Of a stretch of 64,000 nucleotides of DNA, positions 46,883-59,952 are shown piece after piece (the stretch's first letter is position 1; each line of letters begins with the position of its first letter). The notes beneath the pieces are model-generated. The model made no database searches. It was not told where the DNA came from and saw nothing but the letters and a program-made list of their open reading frames with translations. A program made the translations under genes and the position numbers. Source of the stretch: Hericium rajendrae (lineage: Eukaryota; Basidiomycota; Agaricomycetes; Russulales; Hericiaceae); NCBI GenBank assembly GCA_033439255.1, contig CM065883.1:1798001-1862000 (forward strand), read 5' to 3'.

Positions 46883-48990
46883 TTACACCATGTGAAGAGA
46901 GAAAGGAAGCAAGTTATCTGATAAGGTACGAGTATTCCACGGCGAGGCCTTAATCACAGGAGGCGGGCATATCGCGCTGTTAATGAGGACATGAATATGT
47001 TTAGGCACATCGATGGGGATTGAACGGCGCGGACAACACACCTCACGAATGAAAGTCAGCATGTGACAAGTAATGTACCCTTTCGCAAAACCCGCGCCAG
47101 CGTAAGCGAACAGATAGCGCCACTTCCTCTTGAAGGACTCGTAGGCCGCCTTGTCCGTCATCAGGTCCGGAAAATCTTTGGCGAGTAATGAGGGGTCCAA
47201 GTTGGCCTCGAGCCGACGATCCCACTCGCGAAGCGTGCGGGGATAGTCTGTCACCCAGAAAAACAGGCGGTGAAGGGTAGTTAAAAGCATGAAGAAGCTG
47301 TTTACTTACGGGCGGAGTGATTCTCCACACCATCGAGCGTAAAGCGCCTTTGTGAAGCGTCATGAGCTGCGGTGATTAAGACAGTAGCAGACGGAAGGCA
47401 TGAGTTCGGCCACATGTACTTCCTCATGAAGTCCTGAGCCCTAGAGATTCCCGTCAGTCTTTTTTCGAATCTCTATAAAAACCGTACTCAACTGGTATCC
47501 TGAATATCTTGATTCAGGGAATGTCGACGAGCTGACGACGACGGTGGCATCTTTCGGTTTCAAAGCCCAATCAACGACGCGGAAGTATGTGTCGTAGTAC
47601 TGATAAAAAAAGAATGAATAGAATCAGGTGTAGAAACTCATTGACCACCGACCTTGGAGCCGACATGCTGGGAACACATGTCAAGACGGACTTCACACGT
47701 TTGGCAGAAGATTACTCACCTCAAGCATCTCGATACTGATGAAAGCGTCAAACGCCTTTTCGAAGTGTGCCGGAAGTTCGCGGTAATCCATCAAGTGCAC
47801 TCGAACTTGGTGTTGTAAGCCAGCTTGCACTATGCGTTCATCCGCAAGCTTCTTTTGCTCTACAGACAATGTTAACGTGTCCACTTCACAGCCATATGAG
47901 CGTGCGGCCTGTCGTGCGAAATAACAGTAACAGACGTTCATCAGAAGGGCTGCGACCGTCATCGAATACAAGCACACCTCTATGGCAAGACTGCCCCATC
48001 CTGAGCCAAATTCCAGGATGCGTGAGCCTGGCCGGACCCGGGCCTTCTGCAGGACATGATGAATTTTGCGAAGCTGGGCGGATTCCAACGCATGCGTCGC
48101 TTGATTCGGAGGAAGCAGAAGGTCGCCGCGAACGCCTCCTTCTTCTTCGCCCCACAAAGCGCACGAGTACATCATGTCTTTGCTTAGGAATGCCTTTTAA
48201 ATGGGATCAACAAGGGACCACTTAGACGCGGTTTACGGTATGATGAAGGTACCGTACCTTGAACAGCTCGTTCGACTGGTCATAACTGGCAATAGCATTG
48301 AGTCGTGCGTTGGCACGCGTTTGCCCGAACAGCGCATTCCATACGCCGGATAGTGCCGAGGAAACGCGCACGAAAGACGAGTCCAAATTGGACATGGTGG
48401 ACTCGTTGTCTAGCCATAGCTGCGGTGACGCTAATAAATATAACCCAACTTGAAGGTTCATCACGGCTCACTTTCATGATGTCCTTGAGGTCCTCTGTCT
48501 GCACATCTCCCACCATATACGCTTCACTGACTGCATGAGGAGACAGTGCGTTCGTTAAACAAAGACTTGGCAAAGCATGAAGGAAAGAAACGTACACCCA
48601 AGATCGCCATGCCTATCCCACGGAGAGCATCAGCGGTGTGAAGAGTATGGGTAGAGAATGTACCAACAATAGGACTTGAGTCCAGAAGTTGTCGTTGGTG
48701 ACTTTGATGTGGGCCCTGCGCATTCCGTCTTGGGCCGTTCCGCAGCGATAAACGCCGCGGTTGTCTTCTACTTCCAGGCATCCTTGACGGATGGACTGAC
48801 TTAAAGTCCTTAGGATAGAGTTCCGTGCTGAAAATTCAGTTAACTAACAGAAATTACGATGCATAATCGATAACAAACCAAAAGCCGCAAATGACGAACG
48901 GCGATCAGGTAGGACGGCCGCAAAGCTCGATGTTACTGCGCGGAGAGACACAGAAGGGGTTGGATGCATGAAGGTGGTCGGTTGATCCAT
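46883..48990 (-). CDS. Cyclopropane-fatty-acyl-phospholipid synthase-like SAM methyltransferase
   Basis: Belongs to the CFAS/mycolic-acid methyltransferase family, which transfers a methylene or methyl group from SAM to unsaturated acyl chains. ATG at 48990 (MDQPTTFMHPTPSVSLRAVT) leads via an intron to ARNSILRTLSQSIRQGCLEV. Then SEAYMVGDVQTEDLKDIMK, LWLDNESTMSNLD, SNELFKAFLSKDMMYSCALW, the SAM motif SRILEFGSGWGSLAIE, LTLSVEQKKLADERIVQAG, HLMDYRELPAHFEKAFDAF, ISIEMLEHVG, YFRVVDWALKPKD, and the C-terminal LREWDRRLEANLD and WRYLFAYAGAGFAKGYI. It ends FIREASPWNTRTLSD-LLPFSLHMV if the last intron is spliced. The short exon carrying GMAIL (about 48600-48620) does not keep phase cleanly, perhaps another one-base error. 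The desaturase at 50.9 kb, divergently arranged, makes the kind of cis double bond these enzymes act on. Confidence 0.85.
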
Positions 48991-50920
48991 TGCGAGGTGA
49001 GTGCGGAGTGCAGACGAAGGGCACAAGCCGAGAAAAGAAGGATGAAGCACACCTCTCTTTAAAAGAAACGACCAACACGCAGCTGATGGCCTTTCTGGGT
49101 AGCAAGTTCACGAGGTGCGACATGGCAAGATATCGGGAACGGGACGCAGATATCTGGTCCGGAATTTTGGCAAGCCTCATTGCGTGGACGCAATTGGTGT
49201 TACAGCAGAAAGGTACCCACTTGCTTCCACACGCTGCCTGTATACCTGCAACCGGAAACACCGCAATGCTGAGAAATGAGATTCGAACGCACCGTTGAGC
49301 CATTCATCGTTCTCACGGCCAGGAGGCATGTGCCGACCATGAGGTATGCTAAGCACCTGGAGCCGCTGCATTGCATAGATCACTTCGGCACATCTGGAGC
49401 AACGAGTTCTTCGAACGACTAATGCTTACCCCTCAGAAAACGTAACAGGACGGGCCGTCCAAGTGAAAAATATGTCCGACTAGAGCTTGATGCGAAGAAA
49501 AGAGTCCAAGGCATGCAGAGAATGAAAGAGCTATAGAAAGAATAATAGCGTTGCAGTCGTGGCGTAAGAACATAGAACCATCGCTTGTGGACCGGGCCGT
49601 CCCAAGCTTGACATCAAACTCATCCTGTTGGGATCAGGAAGATCCAGTGAACGACTGTTACACTCATCAACTCGCATGGAGGACAAGCTTCACATGCAGA
49701 GGCATCCGGAGTACGTTGGAAAAGTCAGTATCCGAGCATGTAGCTCTCCAGGGTTCATAGCCAGACCACTTGGTACATCTCCACTTGCAGCACAGAGCAC
49801 TGACATGTGCGACCTATAAAATCATTTGACTTGATGTCGGAGTACCAGAATCAACCTTGGTTCACTCAGCATATCACTGAGAAAGGATCCTGGGCATAAG
49901 AGCTGACATACCGTCTTATGGAAATGATGACCCTGCTCGATTTGAAACCGAAGAGAAGGATATGGCATCAGATGAGAATTTACCAGAAAGAGAAGAATAC
50001 TGCCTCCGGATGTTGCGAGCTTATCTGAAATTTCCATGCTGGCGAGAGCGGGTTTCTTTCTAGGTGAAGGTGAGATGAAGGAGAAATTTAGCGCCCCGTG
50101 GCATCGCCATGGTCAACGTAACAAATCTGAGATCGAGTTGGCCGTCCTACAGCTCGGTGTTGACCGAAGCCTTTTTCTCCAAATCTGCCTATATTGGTGC
50201 AAATATCGATTGGATCCGGCAACAGGAATAATCATGCTGCTACGATTTCACGTTTCCCACTGCTGTCTGCAAACACTTCAACTTTCATCACCAAGGGACG
50301 AACACTATGTATACTTCGGTTCGAATCCCTCGATTTCTCTGCCCGATCCATTTTCTGCTCTTCTATTCAGCCGGGTATGTTGTGAACTTCTCTCCCGTGC
50401 CTATGCGCGGTTACGCCTTGCACTCATCGTCCTCGCAAGTGAGCCTACTGAGCCTACTTGTCTCATATATATGGGATCTTTCAAGTATACATTGCACCGA
50501 ATAGTGCGTAGGAAATAGCAGGACATCGAATCGCTCACTTTTGAATCAATGGCGCTGTTTCTCACAGTGCCCCGGCATTTTTGGCTTGTGAACTTCTGGA
50601 ACTTTTCTTACCAGCACAGAAGAGCCGAACTTTTGTCGCCGGATATACGGTATCGCAGGGTACGAGTGCCGCTGGAGTGTCTGAGGACATGTGGTTTATT
50701 CGTGGCTGCTTTGGTCTGTCCTCCTCATGCATCATGCCTGCCGATGCTCGGCCGTGCGAAGATCTGGTTGTGCAAGGTGTAGGCAACTTCAGCCTGGTAT
50801 GCTCTCTAGATTTATACCGCAGCTTCCGTCATGCAGCTGGTCTTCCGTACTCCCCCCGACTCAATTCATTTATTTCCAGACTTGCAGAGCTTGCTCTAGC
50901 TTGCTCCGCCTAACTTCATT
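48991..50920. other. 1.9 kb divergent intergenic region between CFA synthase and desaturase
   Basis: Upstream flanks of two lipid-modifying genes. No gene recognised. A small direct repeat (GAGCCTACT twice) lies at about 50442-50459. A GGTTCGAATCC string at 50318-50328 is not part of a tRNA. Confidence 0.45.
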
Positions 50921-52755
50921 ATGACGATGGAAGCCTCTGATCAAAGTCCCGGTCTTCGACACGAATCACTTCGAACTCGAAGTTCCCTCGCGGGTCGTCC
51001 CTCGGAGTCCTCGCTTGAGCTCTCTTTTGGTGACCAAGTCGACCGACACGGTCAAGATGCGCAGCTTCTTGGGAATCCTTTGAGGCAACTGCTTCAACGG
51101 ATTCGCTGGTTCAATCTAGCCGTCGTTACTCTATTGCCGCTTCTCGCGATCTACGGTGCCTGCACCACCAGGTTCCAACACTACACTTCTCTCTTCAGCG
51201 TGTGGTGTTACTTCCTTAATATGCTTGGTACGTGATGTAGTTAATCGTAGTTCTTCTATCCCAACAAAACCACGTTATCAGGGGTCACTGCTGGTGGGCT
51301 TTCTGACTGCTTAGCCAGGAGCTTCTCATCTCTGACTTAACGCAGGCTATCACCGATTGTGGTCTCACCGCTCGTACAATGCCGCGAAGCCTCTTCAGTT
51401 ATTCTTGGCTGTGGCAGGCGGAGGTGCAATGCAAGGTTCCATCCAATGGTGGGCTCGTGGCCACAGATCACACCATCGGTGAGCATCTCGAAGTTGGTTT
51501 CATGCAGATCATTGAGGCCTTCGAGATTAGATATACAGACACAGATCTTGACCCGTATAGTGCCCATGTCGGCTTCTGGCACACGCACGTAGGCTGGATG
51601 CTAGTGAAACCAAAAATAAAGCCTGGCACGGCCGATGTCAGCGACCTCAAGCGAAATCCCGTCGTGGCGTGGCAGCACCGCTGGTACTTCTACATCGCAT
51701 TTATATTCGGCCTCATCATCCCGATGTGTATCCCGGGCTATTTCTGGGGCGACTGGCGCGGCGGTTTCTTTATTGCCGGATGCATGAGACTCACCTTCGT
51801 CCACCACGTCAGTTTCTATTCTCCATAGCTTATTGTTTTGACTTCTCACTCCTTTCTTTCTCACCCCTCAGTCCGTCTTTAGCGTTAATTCAGTTGCCCA
51901 TTGGCTTGGAGACACGACGTTCGATGATAGACTTTCTCCTCGGGACCACTTCGTGACAGCCCTTCTTACGCTCGGTGAAGGCTATCACAATTTCCACCAT
52001 CAGTTCCCGGTGGATTACCGAAACGCCGTGAAATGGTACCAGTATGATCCCACGAAGTGGTTCATTGCCTTGTGCTCTGTCCTGGGGTTAGCGTCGCATC
52101 TCAGGGTTTTTCCTGACAGTGAGGTCCGGATGGGGCAGCTGACAATGCAGCTCAAGCAGCTTAAGAAAGAGCAAGATCAACTGAAGAAGCCTCTGGATCC
52201 AAGGGAGCTACCCGTGATTGACTGGAATGAATGTGCGTCTTTCTGTCAAGTTATGAAGGTCTCCCACAGTTGACATAGAGTGTCATTACTCAGTTCAGAG
52301 ACAATCACAATCGCGTCATCTGATCCTGATATCGGGTTTTATCCACGATGTCTCGGCTTTCACAGATGATCATCCAGGAGGGAGGGGTTTGATTACGTCG
52401 CACCGGGGCAAGGACGCCACGACTGCTTTCTTTGGCGGTGTATACGATCATTCCAACGCGGCACACAACGTAAGTTTTTACGAGGACATCGAAATGACGA
52501 GTAGCCGCAATGCTTACATTCTTTCTCTTTCGTCAGCTCCTTGCAGGGATGCGAATCGGCGTTTTGCAGGGCGGCTTGGAGCATATTTCCCAGGCTGCAA
52601 TCCCCCCATGGAGGAGGTTGGAGATCGTCGATCATACCTCGTTTGACGCGAATGGGGCAGATGCACAGGCCTCTTTCACCATTTCAACATTCAGTCGGTT
52701 CAGCCCGAAAGTTGCCTATTATCTAGGGCGGGAGAAGTCTCCCGAAAATTCGTAA
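50921..52755 (+). CDS. OLE1: Acyl-CoA delta-9 desaturase with C-terminal cytochrome b5 domain (Ole1)
   Basis: ER enzyme that makes oleoyl/palmitoleoyl-CoA. ATG at 50921 ([20 protein letters not shown]); an N-terminal cytosolic part leads to [18 protein letters not shown]. Di-iron histidine boxes are present in order: [28 protein letters not shown] (split by an intron with acceptor ATTAG) and [11 protein letters not shown]. Others: [30 protein letters not shown]. The cytochrome b5 tail has [20 protein letters not shown] with the haem-binding HPGG, and a second haem histidine likely in [10 protein letters not shown]. It ends [12 protein letters not shown]. About 510 residues, as in other Ole1 proteins. 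Around six introns, no frame defect. Transcribed away from the CFA-synthase-like gene. Confidence 0.95.
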
Positions 52756-53233
52756 AGGTGCATTTGCAATGTTGAGCTGTGTTTATTCGCTTTCAAGGAT
52801 CTTGCCCGTACGGTCACCACTTTATTTACAGCAGCCTTTCTTACGAATGTTCCCATGCTCTGTGTTTATCTCTCGCTCTCATTAAGTTATACTAGCGAAT
52901 TCGAGGCCTTGAAGGTCATTTTTTGTATTCTTACCTGCTCGAGCTAGCTAACTCAAATGTTCGATGCGCATGTCGTGACAAATTCTGCAATTCGTTATTT
53001 CGAATGAAAACTGACGCATTATGTATGGCAGGGGTCGTAAAGTCATGAGTGAACATATGGATCGGCAAAAGTACATATGGTATGAGATCTAGAAGATATA
53101 AATGAGCGAATACGAGGGTATAAATGAAAACAAATCTCTCCTGGTATAAGTACGGTATGCGACGACACGAACGACACGACAGCGATGCAAAAGCCCAAGA
53201 GATAGATTATATGCATGTCAATGAGATAATTGA
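52756..53233. other. Intergenic, convergent OLE1 and kinesin
   Basis: Shared 3' flank, AT-rich. No gene seen. Confidence 0.45.
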
Positions 53234-56200
53234 TCACGGTAAGGTACGTGTAGGATCCAGTTTAGATGTCCATGAGTGCAATTCCTTGAGACTGGGGGCA
53301 GCTAGAGCGTGAGAGTTGGACGCCGTGAAGAGCGTGAAAGTAAATGGTTTCTATGGGAGACATGAGCTCAATTCGGGTATGAGATAATCGCGGAACATAC
53401 CCCAAGTAGCGTCTCCATATCGGGATTACTTTCCACATTCACTCCAGTCAAGCTGATCACGCTTACTTCCTCCAGTTCGTTAGAATGTTTGTAGACGTGC
53501 AAATAGGGTCTGACAGCAAATCAGATTTTGTTCGACATTGACAACGAATCGCACACTTACCTTCGCAGAACGAACCATCGCCGTTCCCATATATCCTGGT
53601 TTGCATCCAAGAGGATTGAAAGATGTCCTTTCTTGGTTGGCACATCACTGTGGCATCGATACGATCAGGAAATCAGCATTTGACTTGAAAAATCTTTAAG
53701 CGCACCTTCTCGGAACGAGTTTAGTACTGAGATGAGCTGAAGGACTCCGCAAACTCCTTATCGTCTCTTCCACCAGATCGGACTGGTTCACCGGCTTCAC
53801 TAGGTTCCTGGCTGAGAATGATCTGAGACGGAGGGTGAGTACGTACATAACGTGACGGAAAAATGTGATTCATACCTCGCCACGATGGCCGAACCTCTTT
53901 TGCCATAGCTCAAGAGACTTTTGAAGTACTTCTTCGGAGCCCCATACCATTGCATTGGCCTGAGGCATCTGACTGCCGTTAGGAGAGGCTGCCAGGATGA
54001 CACGGATGGCCTGGACGTCTGATGCCCTCCGCTCCATCGTAACCAATTTCGAATGGTCTTCCACGATGGAAAGCCCGCGCGGCTTCCAGGAACCCAATGC
54101 CTCTTCGCCCCGTACATATTTCTCCGAAGTATCTAGCCGCCATAGATCCTTGGGCGAGCGCGTCAACGGCGGCGACAGCCGCACATGGAACACATTGCTC
54201 GTCTTGTTCAGAATCCGCGTTGAGCTGAGCATCGCCAGGATGCGTGACGGCGGCCGCGCGTCGCGTGTCTGCATGGTCACCGCCATATCCATGGAGAATT
54301 GCACAGGGTCGCTGCAGCTTTCAACCGCAACAGACCATGTGACCTGCAGAAGGACACGCTGAGCCGCTGGAGTGACGCGATTCAGGAGCAACGAGTTGTG
54401 CACACTCGAGTCCCACAGCGCTTCGGCGGAGAGGAAGCCAGACCCATCTGGCCTGAACTCGTTCGTCTGATTCTGTTGCAGTGCGAGCATCACAAGGGGC
54501 TTTGAGGAGGATTCATGCACGCGACCCTTGCCGTCCAGGAGGCGAACGTTACCCACACGCACCCGGACCATCTCAGTCCAAGGTAGCTGACGTCCTGAGT
54601 TTGAGGTAAGCGTTAACACCAAGCGCCGCTGCAGGCCTTGATGCAGGCTGAATGCGCCTGGATCCAGGTTGCCCTGGGAGATAACGGGAACGGGGATGTA
54701 CTGTCCATCTGGACCCAGTTCGCGAATCTGTAGCCAAGGCCACGACGTCGTGCGACTGTTCCATGACGAAATCTGTTTCTGACCGGCGCATCGGCTGTGG
54801 AATCGTTGATTTTGTGTGATCCGACGCAGGCGTTCCAGATCGTGTAGGGAAGTATGCTTTATGTTCGCGCAATTCGTCCCAGTGCTCCATCCGCTCCAGG
54901 TACTGAGGCCGCAGCGAAGCGAAAAACTCTATTGGTGCATATCCTTGACGCATGTGGGTCAAGACTTTTGAAGTCGCGACTATCGAGAAGCTACGTCTGA
55001 ACTTAAGCTCAGATGGCGACCCAGATTCAAGATCCAGAGCTGTTGAATGGAAGATCTCTTCCGCCTTGAGGCTGGATCCGACGAACGAAGACAAGCGAAC
55101 CTGTAGATGGATAGCAGAGAAATCGTGGCCAGACAAACCCTTGACTGAGTCAACTGTCAGGAAGAAGCTAACCTTGCTGCCAGGCTGTAAAGCGTTGGGG
55201 GCAGGAGATGATGAACGCGTAGATGTGGCCGAACTGTTGGTGTGCTTATGAGACAACACTACATTCACCAACTTGATGTCCACGCGGCACGAGCCAATTG
55301 CCTCAGCGGTATATCTGCAAAAGATGGGCGCTGTGGACGTCGAAGACAGACGGCGGGAGAGAGGCGCAAGGGAGACCATTGCGTTGCCTATGAACGAGAA
55401 GTCGGGAGGTGGAGAATTGTAAAATGGTTCCTCGGAGGAAAAGTGCTGTGAATACAACGGACGGTCTATGAACGTAGTCAGATTGCGCATGCGTTGCACT
55501 TGTTGCTGCAACCGATCCAAAGACCAAACATAGATGGCATTATGTCGCTTGTCCAGAACCTTTACAGCCACGGAGGGTTGGGTAGCAGAAGCAAGGACCG
55601 GATCTGCGACATCGCCAAATTCGTCGAGACCAGCAATGGTGTTAATAGACGACGAAGGAGCCGCCAAAGAGCCGCCGGAAGCGACAGTAAAGTTGTAGGT
55701 GGCGTCTTTCCCCAACTCCTTGCTATCCCCATCATCAGTATCCAAGGTAAGTTAAGATCCTCAAAGAAGACACACCTTATCACATTAGCCTCCTTGATAA
55801 GCACGGCGTTCGACAATACAATTTCTGCCATAGAGAATGAACGATGTGTCCTCCACTTATCCAGCACCTTCTTGATCAGCCGCAGCTGTCTCGCCGAGTA
55901 GATCACGGGCTCAAACGCTTCCATGTCGAGCTCGGTCTCGCCACGAGAGCGCGCATCCAACAGTCGCTTCATCTGCATCTGCACGAGTTTCAGCTGGTGC
56001 TGCATATGGTCTTTTTCCTCCTTCAGGTCCTCCGCCTCTGTAGACTCTGAGATCGCCTGCAGCCGCGATTCGAATTCATTCCGCTGCGATTCTAACTGAT
56101 TCTGGACATCTTTCAGTCCCTCCACATCTGGGCTGCCATGGCTCGGCATCGCGTCGACACTCGTATCGTCCGTCAACGCATCACTTGAGAAGGGACGGCC

Positions 56201-59200
56201 AGACTCGCTCCAGACGTCGTCAGCCTGGCTGAGACTGCTTTCAGGTCGCGACTTGGAATTGTGGTCGCGTCTCGTTTTGACCATCGTGATCCGCTCGTAC
56301 AAGCTTGTTGAGATCCTCGTCGGGTAAACTGTCGAGCGCAGGATCCAGCCCGAGACGCGCGAGTGCTGCTTCGCGTTTCGCGTACGTCCAGTCGACATCG
56401 GCCATCTCGGCAGACGAGGCAGTGGGCGAATGCGGCCGGGTTCCTTCACCTCCCCCTTCCAAGTCAGCTGCAGAGATGCTTGTCTGCAGACTTGATTTCA
56501 GCGTTGCACGGTCACGCTGCTTTCGCACTTCTTCGGGGTTGTTAAACCTAAAGACATGGTGCTCGCCTAAACGTTGCCGGGGTGAGAACATGCTGCGCTG
56601 AGGGCCGGAAATTCTGCCTACTCACCAAGAATGATCCGGAAACCAGACCGCAGTTTGTACGTCTAGAAGCAGAACATCAGCAGCATGTTTCCCATCGCCA
56701 TCGCACAACGTACCTGTCCGGGCGAAATTTGTTTGCCGTTCAAGAACTGCAGGCGAAATCAGAAGTCGACTTCCACACGGACGAGCCCAGTCGGAAACTC
56801 ACGGTGACACCATCCTGCATGGCATGCAACGTCACCTTCCCCTCCGTATTCTCAAAGTAGCAGTGCTCTTCCAGGATATTATCACCACTGAGCCTGATCT
56901 GGATCGGTTTATGCTATCCATCCGGCCGACCTGCAACCTGTTATCAAAATTGTTTCCCAGGCACAAGGTGAAGGGGCCCCTTACAGTTGTGCGTCCGGTT
57001 CTCAGCTGATATATGAGGCACTCGCTCATGAGAGGATCTGACAGAATGCGAGGTCAGATTCTCATTCAGGTGTCATATAGTTGACAACGTAAGTCACCTT
57101 CATTCTGGATTGAACGGAAGTCGGGTCACAGTTATTCCGACTGACAACATTGAGGATCAATGTTACTTACCAAATTGACCAAGTGGGGCATCTGCCGTAC
57201 ACTTGTCAGTACAGCTGCACTCAATGCGAATCCCCAAAGAAACGCACCTTCTTCGGGGTATGCACGCCGACATTATTCTTCTCGACTGTGATACCGAGCT
57301 CCTCAAGCGCCTTCTCGCGCTCTTTTGCACCTCCTGCGTGCGCTGGAGCTTCTCCTCCCATGTCTCGTTCAGGCTCTCCATCAGCTTCTCGCTCGTCTGA
57401 AGCTGCTCCTGCAGCTCTGCTTTCGTGACCGTCTTGATCGTGCCGTCTTTTGCTTGGTACGTGACCTTCTGCTTCTCTGGTGGGATCTTAGGATCAAAGA
57501 CCTCTTCACCATTGCTACCTCCTGAGACACGGGCTGCAAGGACCCGAGAACATCATCGATCAGTATCCCAGCATACATGGAAAAACGAGACTGGGATGAA
57601 GCAAGACGCGCACCCCTCAGCATCTCGAGCTCCTCCTTCAGCTCTCTCACTAGTTTCGCGTTCGGATCCTCATTGACCACCGCCTTGTTCTTGATCTTCT
57701 TCGCTTGATCGGCGTACCGCAGTGTACTCAGCGTTTCTTCGTAGTCTGCCGGAGAGATTGCAGCAATCATGGCGGTCTTCGAATTACCACCGAGCGAGTC
57801 TTTCAGCAGCCAGGTCAAAACCTGCAGCCCTGGTGAGCAGGAGGCATGGCTGCAACAACAAAAAACGCACAGAATCACGATATGGCACGAACTCCTCCGC
57901 TTTCTTCTTCCCGCCCTTCTTAGGTGCCTCGACGCTGGATGCGGCAGCGAGCGCCGAGATGACCTTCCCGAGTGTCGTGAGCGACTTGTTGATGTTCGCA
58001 CCTTCCTTCAGCCGCTGGCCTGTCGCGCCCGTTGAATTGGCTCTCTCCGAGCCGGCCAAGTCGACCAGGCTGATTCGCGAGACCTTCTCTGTGTCGAGGT
58101 TCGTGTCATTGTCGTGCCGCTTCATCGTTAGGATCAGGGTGAACACCGCATGCGAACGCGAGGATCTGTTCCGATTTGATCTGAGCATGCCATCGTAGAG
58201 TGTGCGGCGCACGTACGTTTCGTTCATGTTGGTCGCGGCGACCGTACGCGCCTTGTTACCTTCGTCCATGAGCGTCATCATCTCGTCGTAGCCGTTCACA
58301 ACCAGCTTCGAGAGGTCCTCAACGTACGGCCCGAGACTTGGGTGTTCGCGCACGCGCAGGTTGCCTGTGTTCTTCGGATTGAGCAGGTCGCGGACCTTCT
58401 CGTTGTATATCTGCACGTGCACGTGCTCATCAGCGCAAATCGGGAGCGGGCTCGTTCGGGACGCACCTCTATGTAAGGACACTTCTACTGTGAAACTGAG
58501 GTTGGGGTCTGCGGCTTTCTTCGATTCGACGCGTACGAATAGCTCGGAACACGTCTGCGGGATGATACCCTTGTCGGGTCCGTCTGGACGCGGTGCGGCG
58601 CGTCAGCGTAGGGCTGCGGACATGTGATAGACACTCACATCCCATCATACTGTGATATACATGCATGTTAGCTCCATTAAACGAGTAGAAAGCGCGTGAA
58701 CATGCCTGTATGACTTTCCCGATCCTGGGGGCCACAACGCGCTTTAGTACGGATTCACATGCAGGGACCTGCGCAACGCACCAGTCTGCCCATCTGCGTT
58801 ACACGCGGTATGCCATCAGATTAAAACATTCTGGAAAAAGAGCACACTCACAGGCCAAGATACACGCATTAAACCCCGAGAAACCGTGGTCGAGCAGCTC
58901 CTTGCCCAGATCATCGAATAAAGTTTGTTGGGAGCAGTAGCCGGGCTCGTCGCGGGGGCCGGCGGACCAGTAACTCTTGTCGAAGCTGAAGGCCATGGTC
59001 TTGCGCTCAGTTGCGCGTGCCTTCTCCTGCGAGGAGCCGGCCTCCGGCGGGTCGAGGAAGGTCGAGTTGCCCTGCATACGGATGAGCGGCTTTGCGCCGC
59101 GCGCGAGCTCTGTAGTGCAGACAGATATGAGCGCATCGTTTTGGATAGAAGCGAGAATGAAGATGTACCGCGCGAGTTGAGCGGTCGACATCGCACGACG

Positions 59201-59232
59201 ACTTTGATGTTTCCATCGCCGTGTTCGGCCAT
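53234..59232 (-). CDS. Kinesin-3 motor, UNC-104/KIF1A type
   Basis: Plus-end microtubule motor for early endosomes and vesicles. ATG at 59232 ([20 protein letters not shown]). Motor domain: [17 protein letters not shown]-loop YGQTGSGKSY on tiny exons, [98 protein letters not shown], then the neck [19 protein letters not shown]. Next a coiled segment, an FHA domain ([38 protein letters not shown]), a KIF1B-type region ([20 protein letters not shown]), a DUF3694 segment ([18 protein letters not shown]), and a C-terminal PH domain ([51 protein letters not shown]). Ends KLDPTRTLP at 53234. Frame changes are needed at 58475-58476 (VSYIE), 57323-57326 (VQKEREKAL), 56908-56910 (IKPIQI) and 54736-54737 (VAWLQI). 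About 1,550 residues, normal for the family. Confidence 0.95.
58639..58792 (-). other. Kinesin P-loop encoded on three micro-exons with one GC-AG intron
   Basis: Exons of 12 nt (58792-58781), 19 nt (58723-58705) and 11 nt (58649-58639) together encode YGQTGSGKSYSMMG. The donor after the 19-nt exon reads CAG|GCATGT, so that intron is GC-AG. Only this splicing keeps the conserved motif in frame. Confidence 0.75.
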
Positions 59233-59952
59233 AATTTACGTCCGTCTTGTCCTGTTCCTGTCGCTCTAGCTTCGTCAGACCAATTCAGGTATCAGATGTG
59301 CAGCACAATGGACAGAAGATGAGGAAAAGAAGTGAGAAATGTCGTGTCCGGCGCGAGCAGAGAGTGGCAGTCGAGAACAAGATTGCAGTCGCGGGCATCA
59401 AGCGCTTAGCGGGCGTGGTTGCTGCAGTGCGACTGCTGTTGCCTTTTTGGGCGCTCGCTTCGTACGAAACGGCAACAAAATTGTTCGGAGTCAATTCTCT
59501 GCACAACTCTTTGGTAGAGCCAGAAGGCCGACAAGATCATGAAAATCGGTTATAGCTACCGGAGTGTATGTGTGAGTCCCAGACAGAATATTTCAGCTGT
59601 ATCTGACAATATTCCTAGAATTCTTTGAGGAGAAACACGTGCTCCCAGTCAAGTCGATATGTCGAAATCAAAGTTGGTAAAGACAGCGCTGCAGCTTGGC
59701 TCAAGCTTGGCTGCACTGTTCATGAAATACCAGATTGTATTATCAATGATGACTATCCCCAGCCTAAGCCCGTGGAACTGTGCTGATGAGCGGTGGACAG
59801 TATTTCGTTATTCCTCATTCTTTATTCCCAGACGTAAGGCCTAATCACCGAGCGGATCGAGATCAAAAACACCATCGTACACAGAAATGGGTAACCAATT
59901 CGACATAATAGAACGTATTTGCAGACCAAATAATCTGGCAGTTGGAGCGCTT
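59233..59952. other. Kinesin upstream flank
   Basis: Promoter region of the minus-strand kinesin gene. No gene recognised. Confidence 0.45.

Noticed and set aside
49265-49330. tRNA-like segment with GTTCGAATC on the minus strand
   Set aside because: Flanks do not pair as acceptor or T stems and no anticodon arm is apparent.
50318-50328. GGTTCGAATCC, a perfect tRNA B-box-like string
   Set aside because: No A-box at the right distance, no acceptor-stem pairing and no cloverleaf could be drawn around it.
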